Source of the DNA: Achromobacter spanius
Lineage (GTDB): Bacteria; Pseudomonadota; Gammaproteobacteria; Burkholderiales; Burkholderiaceae_B
Reading direction: 5' to 3'
Assembly (NCBI RefSeq): GCF_029637605.1
Contig: NZ_CP121261.1
Span: forward strand, 2,356,001 to 2,420,000
Length of the DNA: 64,000 nucleotides
Shown here: positions 9,920-18,562 of the stretch, piece after piece
Layout: each line of letters opens with the position of its first letter
How positions within the stretch are numbered: position 1 is the first letter of the stretch
The notes under the pieces: generated by a model
Seen by the model: the letters and a program-made list of their open reading frames with translations, nothing else
Databases searched by the model: none
What the model was told of the DNA's origin: nothing
Translations under genes and position numbers: made by a program

Positions 9920-11116
9920 GGCGCTGCATGATGGGTTCCGCGCGATTGGCGTCGGCGTTCTTGGGACGGCGGGTGCGCGCTACACCCATCCTACGGGCGC
10001 TGCGCCGTGGCGTCGTAGGATGGGTGAAGCGCGGCATGACCTCGGCAAGAACACAACACCGATCGCGCGCAACCCATCTTGCAACGGTTGCTATGTGGCA
10101 AGGCCGCGGATGAATTGGGGCGCTGCTTGATGGGTTCCGCGCGATTGGCGTCGGCGTTCTTGGGACGGCGGGTGCGCGCTACACCCATCCTACGGGCGCT
10201 GCGCCGTGGCGTCGTAGGATGGGTGAAGCGCGGCATGACCTCGGCAAGAACACAACACCGATCGCGCGCAACCCATCTTGCAACGGTTGCTATGTGGCAA
10301 AGCCGCGGAAGAATTGGGGCGCTGCTTGATGGGTTCCGCGCGATTGGCGTCGGCGTTCTTGGGACGGCGGGTGCGCGCTGCACCCATCCTACGGGCGCTG
10401 CGCCGTGGCGTCGTAGGATGGGTGAAGCGCGGCATGATCTCGGCAAGAACACAACACCGATCGCGCGCAACCCATCTTGCAACGGTTGCTATGTGGCAAA
10501 GCCGCGGAAGAATTGGGGCGTTGCTTGATGGGTTTCGCGCGATTGGCGGCGGCGTTTTTGGGACGGCGGGTGCGCGCTACACCCATCCTACGGGCGCTGC
10601 GCCGTGGCGTCGTAGGATGGGTGAAGCGCGGCATGATCTCGGCAAGAACACAACACCGATCGCGCGCAACCCATCTTGCAACGGTTGCTATGTGGCAAGG
10701 CCGCGGATGAATTGGGGCGCTGCTTGATGGGTTCCGCGCGATTGGCGTCGGCGTTCTTGGGACGGCGGGTGCGCGCTACACCCATCCTACGGGCGCTGCG
10801 CCGTGGCATCGTAGGATGGGTGAAGCGCGGCATGATCTCGGCAAGAACACAACACCGATCGCGCGCAACCCATCTTGCAACGGTTGCTATGTGGCAAGGC
10901 CGCGGATGAATTGGGGCGCTGCTTGATGGGTTCCGCGCGATTGGCGTCGGCGTTCTTGGGACGGCGGGTGCGCGCTACACCCATCCTACGGGCGCTGCGC
11001 CGTGGCGTCGTAGGATGGGTGTAGCGCGGCATGACCTCGGCAAGAACACAACACCGATCGCGCGCAACCCATCTTGCAACGGTTGCTATGTGGCAAGACC
11101 GCGGAAGAATTGGGGC
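9920..11116. repeat. Tandem array of about six 199-bp units
   Basis: The marker string ATGGGTTCCGCG (one copy has TTT for TTC) recurs at 9931, 10130, 10329, 10528, 10727 and 10926, exactly 199 bp apart. Copies differ by only a few substitutions. Read from the GTAGG end, the array is a right half-element ending at 9994, five complete 179-bp elements (10015-10193, 10214-10392, 10413-10591, 10612-10790, 10811-10989) and a left part from 11010. They are separated by a 20-bp linker, GGGCGCTGCGCCGTGGCGTC. Each element starts GTAGGATGGGTG and ends with its approximate inverse CACCCATCCTAC. Short open frames in each unit recur with the period and look accidental. Confidence 0.95.
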
Positions 11117-11130
11117 CGTTCGTGTGCGTG

Positions 11131-11796
11131 TTAGCTGGGCTGCTCTTTCTTGGCGGGGGGGAGGACGGCGCCGCTTCTTACCAGGCCCATTTGTACGGCG
11201 ATGTAGGCGGCTTCAGCTTGGTTGCGGGCGTTGAGTTTCCAGTAGAGCGTGCGCGCGTGGCTCTTTACCGTGGCAACCGATATGCCGACGTGTTGGCCGA
11301 TTTCGCGCATGGTTTTGCCTTGCACCAACAGTTGCAGGATTTCCTCTTGCCGTTGCGTCAATTCGCGCAGTTCATGCAGGGGCGCTTGCGACAGGCCTTG
11401 CTGGCGGCCCGCGGGCTGCGGATAGCATTCGCCACCCGCCACCACCAGGCTGACGGCCGCGGCCAGCGCGTCGGGGCTGGAGGCCTTGGGCAGATAGCCC
11501 GCCACGCCTGCGCGCGCGCAGGTGCCCATCACCGCCGGATCCAGCGCTGAATACAGCACCAACACCAGCCGCGGCATGAAGAACGCCATGGACTGCGAGA
11601 TAAGCCCGATGTCCTGATCGGCAACGCCGCTGCAACCAATCACCAGTAGTTCCACTGGACGGTTGATTGAACTGGACATATTGAGCAGATGCGCTGGCGA
11701 AATGGCCAGGATGTCGTCGGCGTTGCGCACGCGTTCCAGGACATGCTGGATGGCGACGCGGAGCAGCGCGTAGTCTTCTATTAGTACGGTTGTCAT
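11131..11796 (-). CDS. LuxR-family regulator with a receiver domain lacking the phospho-acceptor Asp
   Basis: The 221-residue product has an N-terminal receiver-like domain (1-120) and a C-terminal LuxR helix-turn-helix (about 146-205, LTQRQEEILQLLVQGKTMRE then ISVATVKSHARTLYWKL). The acidic pair Glu7-Asp8, Ser83 and Lys104 are in place. In the strand VELLVIGCSG, however, position 54, which should be Asp, is Gly. Phosphorylation control is therefore unlikely, and the protein may respond to another signal or act constitutively. The start was placed at 11796 to match the second regulator; an ATG 60 bp upstream would add a tail not seen in the paralogue. No sensor kinase is adjacent. Confidence 0.85.
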   Translation of the reverse strand: MTTVLIEDYALLRVAIQHVLERVRNADDILAISPAHLLNMSSSINRPVELLVIGCSGVADQDIGLISQSMAFFMPRLVLVLYSALDPAVMGTCARAGVAGYLPKASSPDALAAAVSLVVAGGECYPQPAGRQQGLSQAPLHELRELTQRQEEILQLLVQGKTMREIGQHVGISVATVKSHARTLYWKLNARNQAEAAYIAVQMGLVRSGAVLPPAKKEQPS

Positions 11797-12149
11797 CCCG
11801 GAGAGAACCTTGTGACACAGGGCCCATGCACGGTTCCCATGACGTCGGCGCATCACGCTGCGAACAGCAGGTTATGTGCGGCGCCAGCCCCAAGGGAATC
11901 TTGCCCGCGCTATTGGATCGGCGTCGCGAGGCGTTGTGATTCGCGCTCTCGATCCATGCTTGCGGACACAACCCATGCTATCAGCGGCACCGTTCGCTGA
12001 ATCTCGTTCAGGAGGATGATTGGAGGAGGAAAACCGCACCCGGGCGGGCGCGGATACTGCGGTGTATGACTTAGGCGGGATGGTGGGGCGCACCCGGCAG
12101 CAACGGAACAGACTCGTTCCTGGCCGCCGGGCAGGCGGCGCGCCTGTCA
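11797..12149. other. Intergenic region between the two LuxR-type genes
   Basis: About 350 bp between two - strand genes. It is GC-rich with several purine-rich stretches (around 12010-12030). No gene, clear promoter hexamers or strong hairpin was recognised. It probably holds the promoter of the downstream LuxR gene. Confidence 0.4.
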
Positions 12150-12902
12150 TTACCCAAGCTTGCGCCCATAGATCTGCCCGGTGTCCGACTCCCTGCCATT
12201 GTTCGGTTCATGCCATTCCAAGGTCGCACCGCGTTGCAACGCCGCGTACACGGCTTCGCCCTTGTTCTTGACATGCAAACGCTGGTAGAGCGTGCAAGCG
12301 TGCGTCTTTGCCGTGGCGACCGAGATGTTGAGCATCCGGCTGACGGTCTTGATCGGATAGCCCCTGGCCAACAGCACCAGCACCTCATATTGACGCGGCG
12401 TGATCTGAAGCAGTTGCGCCCCGGCGCTGACCGGCATCGTGGCCTTGGCGGATGCATCGTCGCCATCCCGGGTCGGTAGCGCGCAAACACTGGAGGCCGG
12501 GGCCTGCAACGCCTGCTCGCTGGGAAAGCACTGCCCGCCCGCCATGACCAGGCGAATCGCGGCCTCAAGGATTTCGACCGAAGCCGTCTTCATCAAGCAG
12601 CCGTACACGCTGGCCCCGGGCAAGCCCTGCACCGGCATGGGCAAGGGCATCACATCCGTCAACAGCAGAATCCGCTTGGGCGTGAGGACGCGCTGAATTT
12701 CGTGCAGCGCACTCCATGCTTCATCGGTTTCCACCGGCAACCCGTAGATCAAGAGATCGGCGCCCGCGTGCGCACCGTCGGCCTTGGACAAATCCGCCAA
12801 GCCCATACCCTCGATTTCCCAAACATCATCCAACTTGCTAAGTATCTGCCACAACCCCAACCGCAGTAGCGGATGGGCTTCAATCAGGACCATCTTGGCC
12901 AT
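12150..12902 (-). CDS. Second LuxR-family regulator, also with Gly at the phospho-acceptor position
   Basis: The 250-residue product is a diverged paralogue of the next regulator (shared VLIE-x-x-x-LLR start and an ISVAT-K-HA-TLY HTH core). The receiver-like domain spans about 1-122 and the LuxR HTH 167-225. In the strand ADLLIYGLP the acceptor position 54 is Gly. Only one residue of the usual acidic pair remains (Glu8, then Ala9), while Thr82 and Lys105 are kept. A variable linker (about 128-162) joins the domains. GGAGG lies 6-10 bp before ATG 12902. The shared Asp-to-Gly change suggests loss of phospho-control before duplication. Confidence 0.87.
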   Translation of the reverse strand: MAKMVLIEAHPLLRLGLWQILSKLDDVWEIEGMGLADLSKADGAHAGADLLIYGLPVETDEAWSALHEIQRVLTPKRILLLTDVMPLPMPVQGLPGASVYGCLMKTASVEILEAAIRLVMAGGQCFPSEQALQAPASSVCALPTRDGDDASAKATMPVSAGAQLLQITPRQYEVLVLLARGYPIKTVSRMLNISVATAKTHACTLYQRLHVKNKGEAVYAALQRGATLEWHEPNNGRESDTGQIYGRKLG

Positions 12903-12991
12903 GGTGTCCTCCCGGTTTTTCGACGGGCCTAGAAGGGATCTTCGCTGTGCTGAAGACTATTTTTTTTCCAACCCTACGGGGGTGGTCCGCA

Positions 12992-13005
12992 ATATCCCGG
13001 AATAT
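12992..13005. promoter_or_regulatory. Imperfect inverted repeat upstream of the LuxR gene
   Basis: ATATCCCGGAATAT is a 14-bp near-palindrome (6 of 7 pairs) about 90 bp upstream of the start at 12902, in an AT-richer segment. It could be an operator, but one short imperfect repeat is weak evidence. Confidence 0.22.
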
Positions 13006-13464
13006 CTAATGAAGCTGGACCGAGACACTTGGGCTGGGCAACTTTGGTAGCCAACATAACGGATGGCATGAACCCATCTTATGGTTCGAAACCTTCAAAA
13101 TCAAGACGTTTCAGGGCGATATAATCCGATAAAAACAGAAATCATTCGTTAGCCTTAATCACCCTCGTAAATACGGATGAGGCAGCTCCCTCCGCCTTTT
13201 TACCGCTAGGGTTTTCACCCACTTCCCTATGCAAGCTACGCCTTCCCCCCTGGGAAACACCCGTCTACGAGGCTTGTTTTGTCACGATGCAGCCCTGCGG
13301 GCAGGCGAAAAAAAGCCGCGGCGAGGCAAAGGCCTCCCACGGCAAGAAACGCCAATTCTGAGGGAAAAAGCTCTCAATATGTTTCCGCGGACACATCGCG
13401 CCTCGGCGCGGATCGATCACACGCAATATAGGTAACATTTTTATTTTAGTGCCGGAAACATCAT
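13006..13464. other. Intergenic region without a recognised gene
   Basis: About 460 bp between the start of a LuxR gene and the end of the propeller protein gene, both on the - strand. It is AT-richer than its surroundings. A TATAAT string at 13120-13125 has no convincing -35 partner. A 68-codon frame at 13229-13435 has no recognisable features and no ribosome site, so it was not called. Confidence 0.4.
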
Positions 13465-15069
13465 TTACTCCATATAGGCGAAGTCAAATACGGTATGACC
13501 GCCCTGATGGTGCCAATGGTGCATTGAAGCATGACGCTTGCTTAAAAAGTTGGCGTAGTGGATTTCGCCGTCGGTTTCGACGTAGGTTGACGGCGTCAGC
13601 TCTTCGATGCGGTTCAGCGACACCCCCTTGCCGTAGTGGCAGAAGCCTTGGTACTGGGCGCAGCGGATCACCTCTCCGCTAGGCGAGACAACGATTCCGG
13701 CGTTTCTGGCCCGCATGGGGTTGCGCACGATGGGGTTGCAGGCATGGGGCGTCCACTCGGTCGAGCGCGGCGAATCCGAGAAAAACGCGAAAAGCTCGTC
13801 ACAGTGGCTTTGGCCGTCGGTACGATCAATATTGGTTAATAACCACCAATATTCTCCGTGCTTGAAAATAATGGTATCGACGGCCGATATATTGGTCATT
13901 AACGTGACATCAAGCTCCCATTTCAGCGGGAATTCAGTGCATTTCCACAATTCAATACTGCGATTTCCGCACGTCTCCGGCACCATGTACGTGACGCCAT
14001 CGTGTTCAAAAATGTACGGAAAAGATAAATGATACGGCAGGTTCAAGGCGGTGCCCAACAGCCGGAAAGCCCCGTCCGAGTAGGTTGCGACCGAAATCGT
14101 ACCCTTGCGGGAAGTAAAATCGTAATCTTCAAAAAATATATACGGTTTTTTATCGTGGGTATATACAAACGGATCTGCGAAGAACCTACCTTTGGGAGGT
14201 TGCAGCACCATGGCTTCCGATACTACCGCCTGCTGCCTTGACGACGGAAACATACCGATCCGCCATCGAATATTGCGCTTCATGATGCGCCGCACAATCA
14301 AATCACTGATTAACCAGGCCTGACGCGCGATATAGGCAGCGCTGTCCCACTCGACCGGATCCGCGCGTCGCGGGCCGCTCATGATCTGCATGTCGGGCGC
14401 CGGCTCGCTTTGCCTGGCCCGGGCCAGCGCCTGCAGGGCGTCGTAGACCATGAAGTTGCCAAGGCTGAAGGCGCGCGCCTGGTTTTTCAACCAGAACACT
14501 TCGGTATTGAAACTGCGCTGGTCCAGCAGTTCGTCCTGCTCGGGCTCGGGCCCCACCCGCCAGAGTTTCACGGTGGTGTGGTCCTGGCGCTGGAACACTT
14601 CCCAAAAACCCGCGTACCGGCTGGTCGACACGGCAATGTCGGAATAGCTCAACTGCCACACGCCCAGCCGCGCCCACCCCATCATCTGCTTGCGCGTGGC
14701 GCGCGAAGCACCCAGGGTGATGACCAGATCCAAGCCCAGCGCCGCCACCGCGTCCTGCGCCCCCTCTCCACCATCACCGACTTCAAGCGGCAGCACCGGC
14801 ACCGAGGCAGACGGCATGCGCTGACGCATGTCGCCGCAAGACAGCATCTGACGCTGCTTGGCGGGCAGCATGCGGGCCTCGAAGCGCGACAGCGTGCCGA
14901 ACAAAGCCTTGACGCCCAGACGCGGCGCTTTCTCGGCACCCGGGCCGTCCATCACCAACAAGGCGGAGATATCGAAATCCTGGCTATGGATGAGCCAGTC
15001 CACCATCTCATGCATCCAGCCGGGCTGCTCATACCCGTCAACCAACAGTCCCACTCGGTAGGTTTTCAT
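13465..15069 (-). CDS. Formyltransferase-like / GINT1-like five-bladed propeller fusion protein
   Basis: The 534-residue product has two parts. Residues 1 to about 210 resemble a formyltransferase fold (LDLVITLGAS, then GVWQLSYSD and GFWEVFQRQDHTTVKL). Residues about 275-534 match the N-terminal domain of glucosamine inositolphosphorylceramide transferase 1, a glycosidase-like propeller: FFADPFVY, YIFFEDYDF, HLSFPYIFEHDGVTYMVPET, FPLKWELDV and EYWWLLTN. Bacterial relatives are usually near polysaccharide genes and have no established reaction. A role in modifying a surface glycan is inferred. ATG 15069 has AGGAG upstream. The segment 13830-14240, coding part of the propeller, is clearly AT-richer than its neighbours, which suggests foreign origin for at least that half. 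Confidence 0.72.
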   Translation of the reverse strand: MKTYRVGLLVDGYEQPGWMHEMVDWLIHSQDFDISALLVMDGPGAEKAPRLGVKALFGTLSRFEARMLPAKQRQMLSCGDMRQRMPSASVPVLPLEVGDGGEGAQDAVAALGLDLVITLGASRATRKQMMGWARLGVWQLSYSDIAVSTSRYAGFWEVFQRQDHTTVKLWRVGPEPEQDELLDQRSFNTEVFWLKNQARAFSLGNFMVYDALQALARARQSEPAPDMQIMSGPRRADPVEWDSAAYIARQAWLISDLIVRRIMKRNIRWRIGMFPSSRQQAVVSEAMVLQPPKGRFFADPFVYTHDKKPYIFFEDYDFTSRKGTISVATYSDGAFRLLGTALNLPYHLSFPYIFEHDGVTYMVPETCGNRSIELWKCTEFPLKWELDVTLMTNISAVDTIIFKHGEYWWLLTNIDRTDGQSHCDELFAFFSDSPRSTEWTPHACNPIVRNPMRARNAGIVVSPSGEVIRCAQYQGFCHYGKGVSLNRIEELTPSTYVETDGEIHYANFLSKRHASMHHWHHQGGHTVFDFAYME

Positions 15070-15432
15070 TTGTCCCGCTCCTGTGTCAGGGCGTCTTGGG
15101 CACCCACGCCTGCCGGGCGCGCGGGGTCGCCGCCGGCCGCGCCGATGCAACGCAATTAAGTCCTCGCGCTGATACTGCGGGGTTTTTCCCGTGCCTTCCA
15201 GACCACATACATCCTAGGTCGGGCGCCCGAGGACGAACGGCTCAGGCTCGTGCCGCTGGCGTAGCGGCGGCTCGTCCGACGGCGCCCCGCTTCATCCTTC
15301 CGGGCTAGCTGATCCGGTGCAGTGGCACCGCCAACTAGTGCGTTGACCCTGGCCTCTCCGCACTTTAGGGGTAAACCCTATTGGGGATAGCCGAGGCTCG
15401 CTTCTCCTTCCTGGCTAACGCATAATTGCTTT
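15070..15432. other. Intergenic region between divergent genes
   Basis: About 360 bp between the - strand propeller gene and the + strand TetR gene, so it should contain both promoters. A 12-bp palindrome TCGGGCGCCCGA lies at 15219-15230. CATAAT at 15421-15426 could be the -10 of the regulator, although no good -35 is seen. No RNA gene was recognised. Confidence 0.35.
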
Positions 15433-15446
15433 TAAACAAACGTTTG
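15433..15446. promoter_or_regulatory. Candidate PsrA/TetR-type operator (TAAAC-N4-GTTTG)
   Basis: TAAACAAACGTTTG contains the perfect palindrome CAAACGTTTG (15437-15446) and fits the AAAC-N2-4-GTTTG pattern known for PsrA, a TetR-family repressor of fatty-acid genes in Pseudomonas. It ends 11 bp before the regulator start, so binding would block its own transcription or leader. Binding is inferred. Confidence 0.55.
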
Positions 15447-15457
15447 AATTCAACTTT

Positions 15458-16129
15458 ATGCAAGAAATCAGAACTCCCAACACCCGCGATTCCATCCTGG
15501 ACACGGCCGAAGCGCTCTTTGCGCAGCAGGGCCACGACGGCACGTCGATGCGCCAGATCACGGGTGCGGCCGGCGTCAACCTGGCCTCGGTGAACTATCA
15601 CTTCGGATCGAAAGAGTCACTCGTCCAGGCGGTGCTCAAGCGGCGCCTGGAAGTGCTGAACCGCGAGCGCATGCGGCTGCTGGACGAGCTTGAGGCGCAG
15701 TCCGAAGGCAAGCCCTTGAAGCCCTCGCAAATCGTCGATGCCTTCTTCGGCACGCTGCTGCGCCTGGCCGCTGATCCGGCCCAGGCCGGCAGCACCTTCC
15801 TGCCGCTGCTGGAACGCACCATGACCCACCCGTCCGACTTCATCCGCGCGCTGTTCGCCGAGGAATACGCCGACGTGCTGGAGCGCTACCGCAATGCGCT
15901 GTTCGCCGCCCTGCCCGACGTACCCAAGGCAGAAATCGTGTGGCGCTTCCAGTTCATGCTGGGCGCCACGTCGTACGCCATCATCGGCACCGATCTGCTG
16001 CGCTCCGTCACGGGCTGGCAGATTGATGAATCCGAACAACCCGACAACCCCGACATGCTGCTGCCCCGGCTGATGAGCTTTCTGCTGGGCGGCCTGCGCG
16101 CGCCCTTGCCACCCGTGGCCGGCTCCTAG
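15458..16129 (+). CDS. TetR-family regulator, probable fatty-acid degradation repressor (PsrA-like)
   Basis: The 223-residue product has an N-terminal TetR HTH (DSILDTAEALFAQQG at 11-25, recognition helix NLASVNYHFGSKESL at 41-55) and an all-helical ligand domain. It stands 72 bp upstream of fadE at the head of the beta-oxidation genes. A palindrome matching the PsrA-type pattern overlaps its leader, which supports acyl-CoA-responsive autoregulation and control of the following genes. No Shine-Dalgarno sequence is visible before ATG 15458, but the next in-frame ATG falls inside the HTH, so the start holds. The mRNA may be leaderless or poorly translated. Confidence 0.86.
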   Translation: MQEIRTPNTRDSILDTAEALFAQQGHDGTSMRQITGAAGVNLASVNYHFGSKESLVQAVLKRRLEVLNRERMRLLDELEAQSEGKPLKPSQIVDAFFGTLLRLAADPAQAGSTFLPLLERTMTHPSDFIRALFAEEYADVLERYRNALFAALPDVPKAEIVWRFQFMLGATSYAIIGTDLLRSVTGWQIDESEQPDNPDMLLPRLMSFLLGGLRAPLPPVAGS

Positions 16130-16201
16130 CGGCCACGGCAGGCGCAAGACCCGGCACCAGACCAGACCCAGCGCAAGACAGAACTTACGGAGACAAAAGA
16201 A

Positions 16202-18550
16202 ATGAACGCAGTGATCCTCACGCTCATCGTTATCGTGGCGCTTGCCGCCATCGTGCTGTCCGTGCGGCCGCTGCGCCGGGCGCTGCTGTCCGCGCCCATC
16301 TTCAACCTGTACCGCAAGGTGCTGCCGCAGATGTCCGACACCGAGCGCGACGCGCTGGAGGCCGGCACGGTGTGGTGGGAAGGCGAGCTGTTCCGCGGCC
16401 GCCCTGACTGGAGCCGCCTGCTGGCCTACCCGCGCCCGCGCCTGACCGACGAAGAGCAGCACTTTCTGGATAACCAGGCCGAAACCGCCTGCCGCATGGT
16501 CAATGACTGGAGCGTCACGCACGAACACCACGACCTGCCGGCCGAGCTCTGGACCTATCTGAAGACCCAGGGCTTCCTGGGCATGATCATCCCCAAGGAA
16601 TATGGCGGCCTGGCGTTCTCCGCCTATGCGCATTCCGAGATTGTGACCAAGCTGTCGACGCGTTCGTCCGCGCTGGCGGTGTCGGTCATGGTGCCCAATT
16701 CATTGGGCCCCGCCGAACTGCTGCTGCACTACGGCACCGATGAACAAAAGAACCACTACCTGCCGCGCCTGGCGCGCGGCGAAGACGTGCCTGCCTTTGC
16801 GCTGACCAGCCCATGGGCGGGTTCCGACGCCGCCGCCATTCCCGATAGCGGCATTGTCTGCAAGGGCGAATGGCAGGGCCGCGAAGTGCTCGGCATGCGC
16901 GTCACCTGGGACAAGCGCTACATCACGCTGGCCCCGGTCTGCACGCTGCTGGGCCTGGCGTTCCGCCTGTATGACCCTGACGGCCTGTTGGGCGGCAAGA
17001 AAGACCTGGGCATCACTTGCGCGCTGGTGCCGCACGACCATCCTGGCGTGGACACCGGCCGCCGCCACTTCCCGCTGAACGCCATGTTCATGAACGGCCC
17101 CACGCGCGGCACGGACGTCTTCATGCCGCTGGACTTCATCATCGGCGGCCCCGCCATGGCCGGCCAGGGCTGGCGCATGCTGATGGAATGCCTGGCCGCG
17201 GGGCGTTCGATTTCGCTGCCCTCTTCCAACACCGGCATGTCCAAGCTGACGGCACGCGCCGTGGGCGGGTATGCGCGCGTGCGCAGCCAGTTCCGCATGC
17301 CCGTCGGCAAGTTCGAAGGCGTGGAAGAGGCGTTGGCCCGCATCGGCGGCCACACCTACATGATGGACGCCGCGCGCAGCATGACGGCGGGCGCGGTGGA
17401 CCTGGGTGAAAAGCCCTCGGTTGTGTCGGCCATCGTCAAATACCACGTGACCGAACGCGCGCGCCAGGTCGTCAACGACGGCATGGACGTGATTGGCGGC
17501 AAGGGCATCTGCCTGGGTCCCAACAACTTCCTGGGCCGGGCGTACCAGCAGATTCCCATTGGCATCACCGTCGAAGGCGCCAACATCCTGACGCGCAGCC
17601 TGATCATCTTCGGGCAGGGCGCCATCCGCTGCCATCCCTACGTGCTGGCTGAAATGCAGGCCGCGCAATCGCCGGACGCCAAGCAGGGGCTGACCGACTT
17701 CGATGCCGCCTTCTGGGGCCACGTGGGTTTTGTGGCCAAGAACAAGCTGCGCACCCTGGGCACCGCCTTGACCGGCGCGCGCTGGGTCAAGGTAAACGCC
17801 GACGTGGCGCCCGACATGAAACGCTACTACCAGTTGCTCAGCCGCTATTCGGCCGCCTTCGCGCTGCTGGCCGATACGTCGATGCTGGTGCTGGGTGGCA
17901 GCCTGAAGCGCCGCGAACGCCTGTCGGCGCGCCTGGGCGACGTGCTCTCGCAGATGTACCTGATCAGCGCCACGCTCAAGCGCTTCGAGGACGAAGGCCG
18001 CCAGGCCGCCGATGCGCCGCTTGCGCATTGGTCGATCCAGGACGCGCTGTTCAAGTTGCAGGAAGCGTTCAACGGCGTGCTGGACAACTTCCCCAACCGC
18101 TTTGTGGCCTGGAGCATGGCGCGGCTGATTTTCCCCTGGGGCCGCACGCAGGCGCAGCCCTCGGACCTTCTGGGCCAGGACGTGGCGCGGCTGTTGATCA
18201 ACCCCGGCGCCACGCGCGACCGCCTGACCTCGGGCTGCCACCTGCCCGCCACCGCCGACGAGCCCGTAGGCGCCATCGAACAAGCGCTGGCCGCCACGCT
18301 GGAAGCCGAGCCCATCGACGCGAAGATTCGCGAACTGGAAAAGCGCGGCACGTTGGAAGACAACCCGCAAGCCAACGTGCGCGACATCGCCGATGCCGCC
18401 TACGCGGCAGGCGGCATCACGGCGGAAGAATATGCCGTGGTGAAACGCCGCAATGTCTTGCGCGATACCGTGGTGAAAGTGGATGATTTCCCCTTTGATC
18501 TTGGCGCGTCGCAGGCCAGCCGGCCTGACGTTGAACGCAAGGTCGCTTGA
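16202..18550 (+). CDS. fadE: Acyl-CoA dehydrogenase, FadE type
   Basis: Catalyses the first, FAD-dependent oxidation of acyl-CoA to trans-2-enoyl-CoA. At 782 residues it has the long FadE architecture, with an N-terminal membrane helix (about 2-22), a bridging segment LYRKVLPQMSDTER, the acyl-CoA dehydrogenase domains (about 90-480; FGMIIP-like QGFLGMIIPKEYGG and ALTSPWAGSDAAAIPD) and the extra C-terminal helical domain found only in FadE proteins. GGAGAC lies before the ATG. It is followed after 12 bp by a thiolase gene, so it opens the beta-oxidation operon. Confidence 0.95.
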   Translation: MNAVILTLIVIVALAAIVLSVRPLRRALLSAPIFNLYRKVLPQMSDTERDALEAGTVWWEGELFRGRPDWSRLLAYPRPRLTDEEQHFLDNQAETACRMVNDWSVTHEHHDLPAELWTYLKTQGFLGMIIPKEYGGLAFSAYAHSEIVTKLSTRSSALAVSVMVPNSLGPAELLLHYGTDEQKNHYLPRLARGEDVPAFALTSPWAGSDAAAIPDSGIVCKGEWQGREVLGMRVTWDKRYITLAPVCTLLGLAFRLYDPDGLLGGKKDLGITCALVPHDHPGVDTGRRHFPLNAMFMNGPTRGTDVFMPLDFIIGGPAMAGQGWRMLMECLAAGRSISLPSSNTGMSKLTARAVGGYARVRSQFRMPVGKFEGVEEALARIGGHTYMMDAARSMTAGAVDLGEKPSVVSAIVKYHVTERARQVVNDGMDVIGGKGICLGPNNFLGRAYQQIPIGITVEGANILTRSLIIFGQGAIRCHPYVLAEMQAAQSPDAKQGLTDFDAAFWGHVGFVAKNKLRTLGTALTGARWVKVNADVAPDMKRYYQLLSRYSAAFALLADTSMLVLGGSLKRRERLSARLGDVLSQMYLISATLKRFEDEGRQAADAPLAHWSIQDALFKLQEAFNGVLDNFPNRFVAWSMARLIFPWGRTQAQPSDLLGQDVARLLINPGATRDRLTSGCHLPATADEPVGAIEQALAATLEAEPIDAKIRELEKRGTLEDNPQANVRDIADAAYAAGGITAEEYAVVKRRNVLRDTVVKVDDFPFDLGASQASRPDVERKVA

Positions 18551-18562
18551 CGGAGGGCCCCG

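Noticed and set aside
10079..11032. Repeated 77-149 codon frames in the 199-bp units
   Set aside because: They recur with the repeat period on both strands, follow the palindromic sequence and have no ribosome sites or recognisable domain.
9920..11116. CRISPR array
   Set aside because: The whole 199-bp unit is conserved, with no short repeat alternating with unique spacers, and no cas genes are nearby.
12020..12271. 83-codon frame partly opposite a LuxR gene
   Set aside because: Overlaps the regulator's coding 3' end and has no recognisable features.
13094..13125. Promoter with TATAAT at 13120
   Set aside because: The -10 is perfect but no -35 lies at a suitable distance and no + strand gene follows.
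13229..13435. 68-codon frame in the intergenic region
   Set aside because: Basic, low-information product, no Shine-Dalgarno sequence and no neighbour suggesting a role.
15096..15308. 70-codon frame between the propeller and TetR genes
   Set aside because: Ala/Arg/Pro-rich random composition with no ribosome site.
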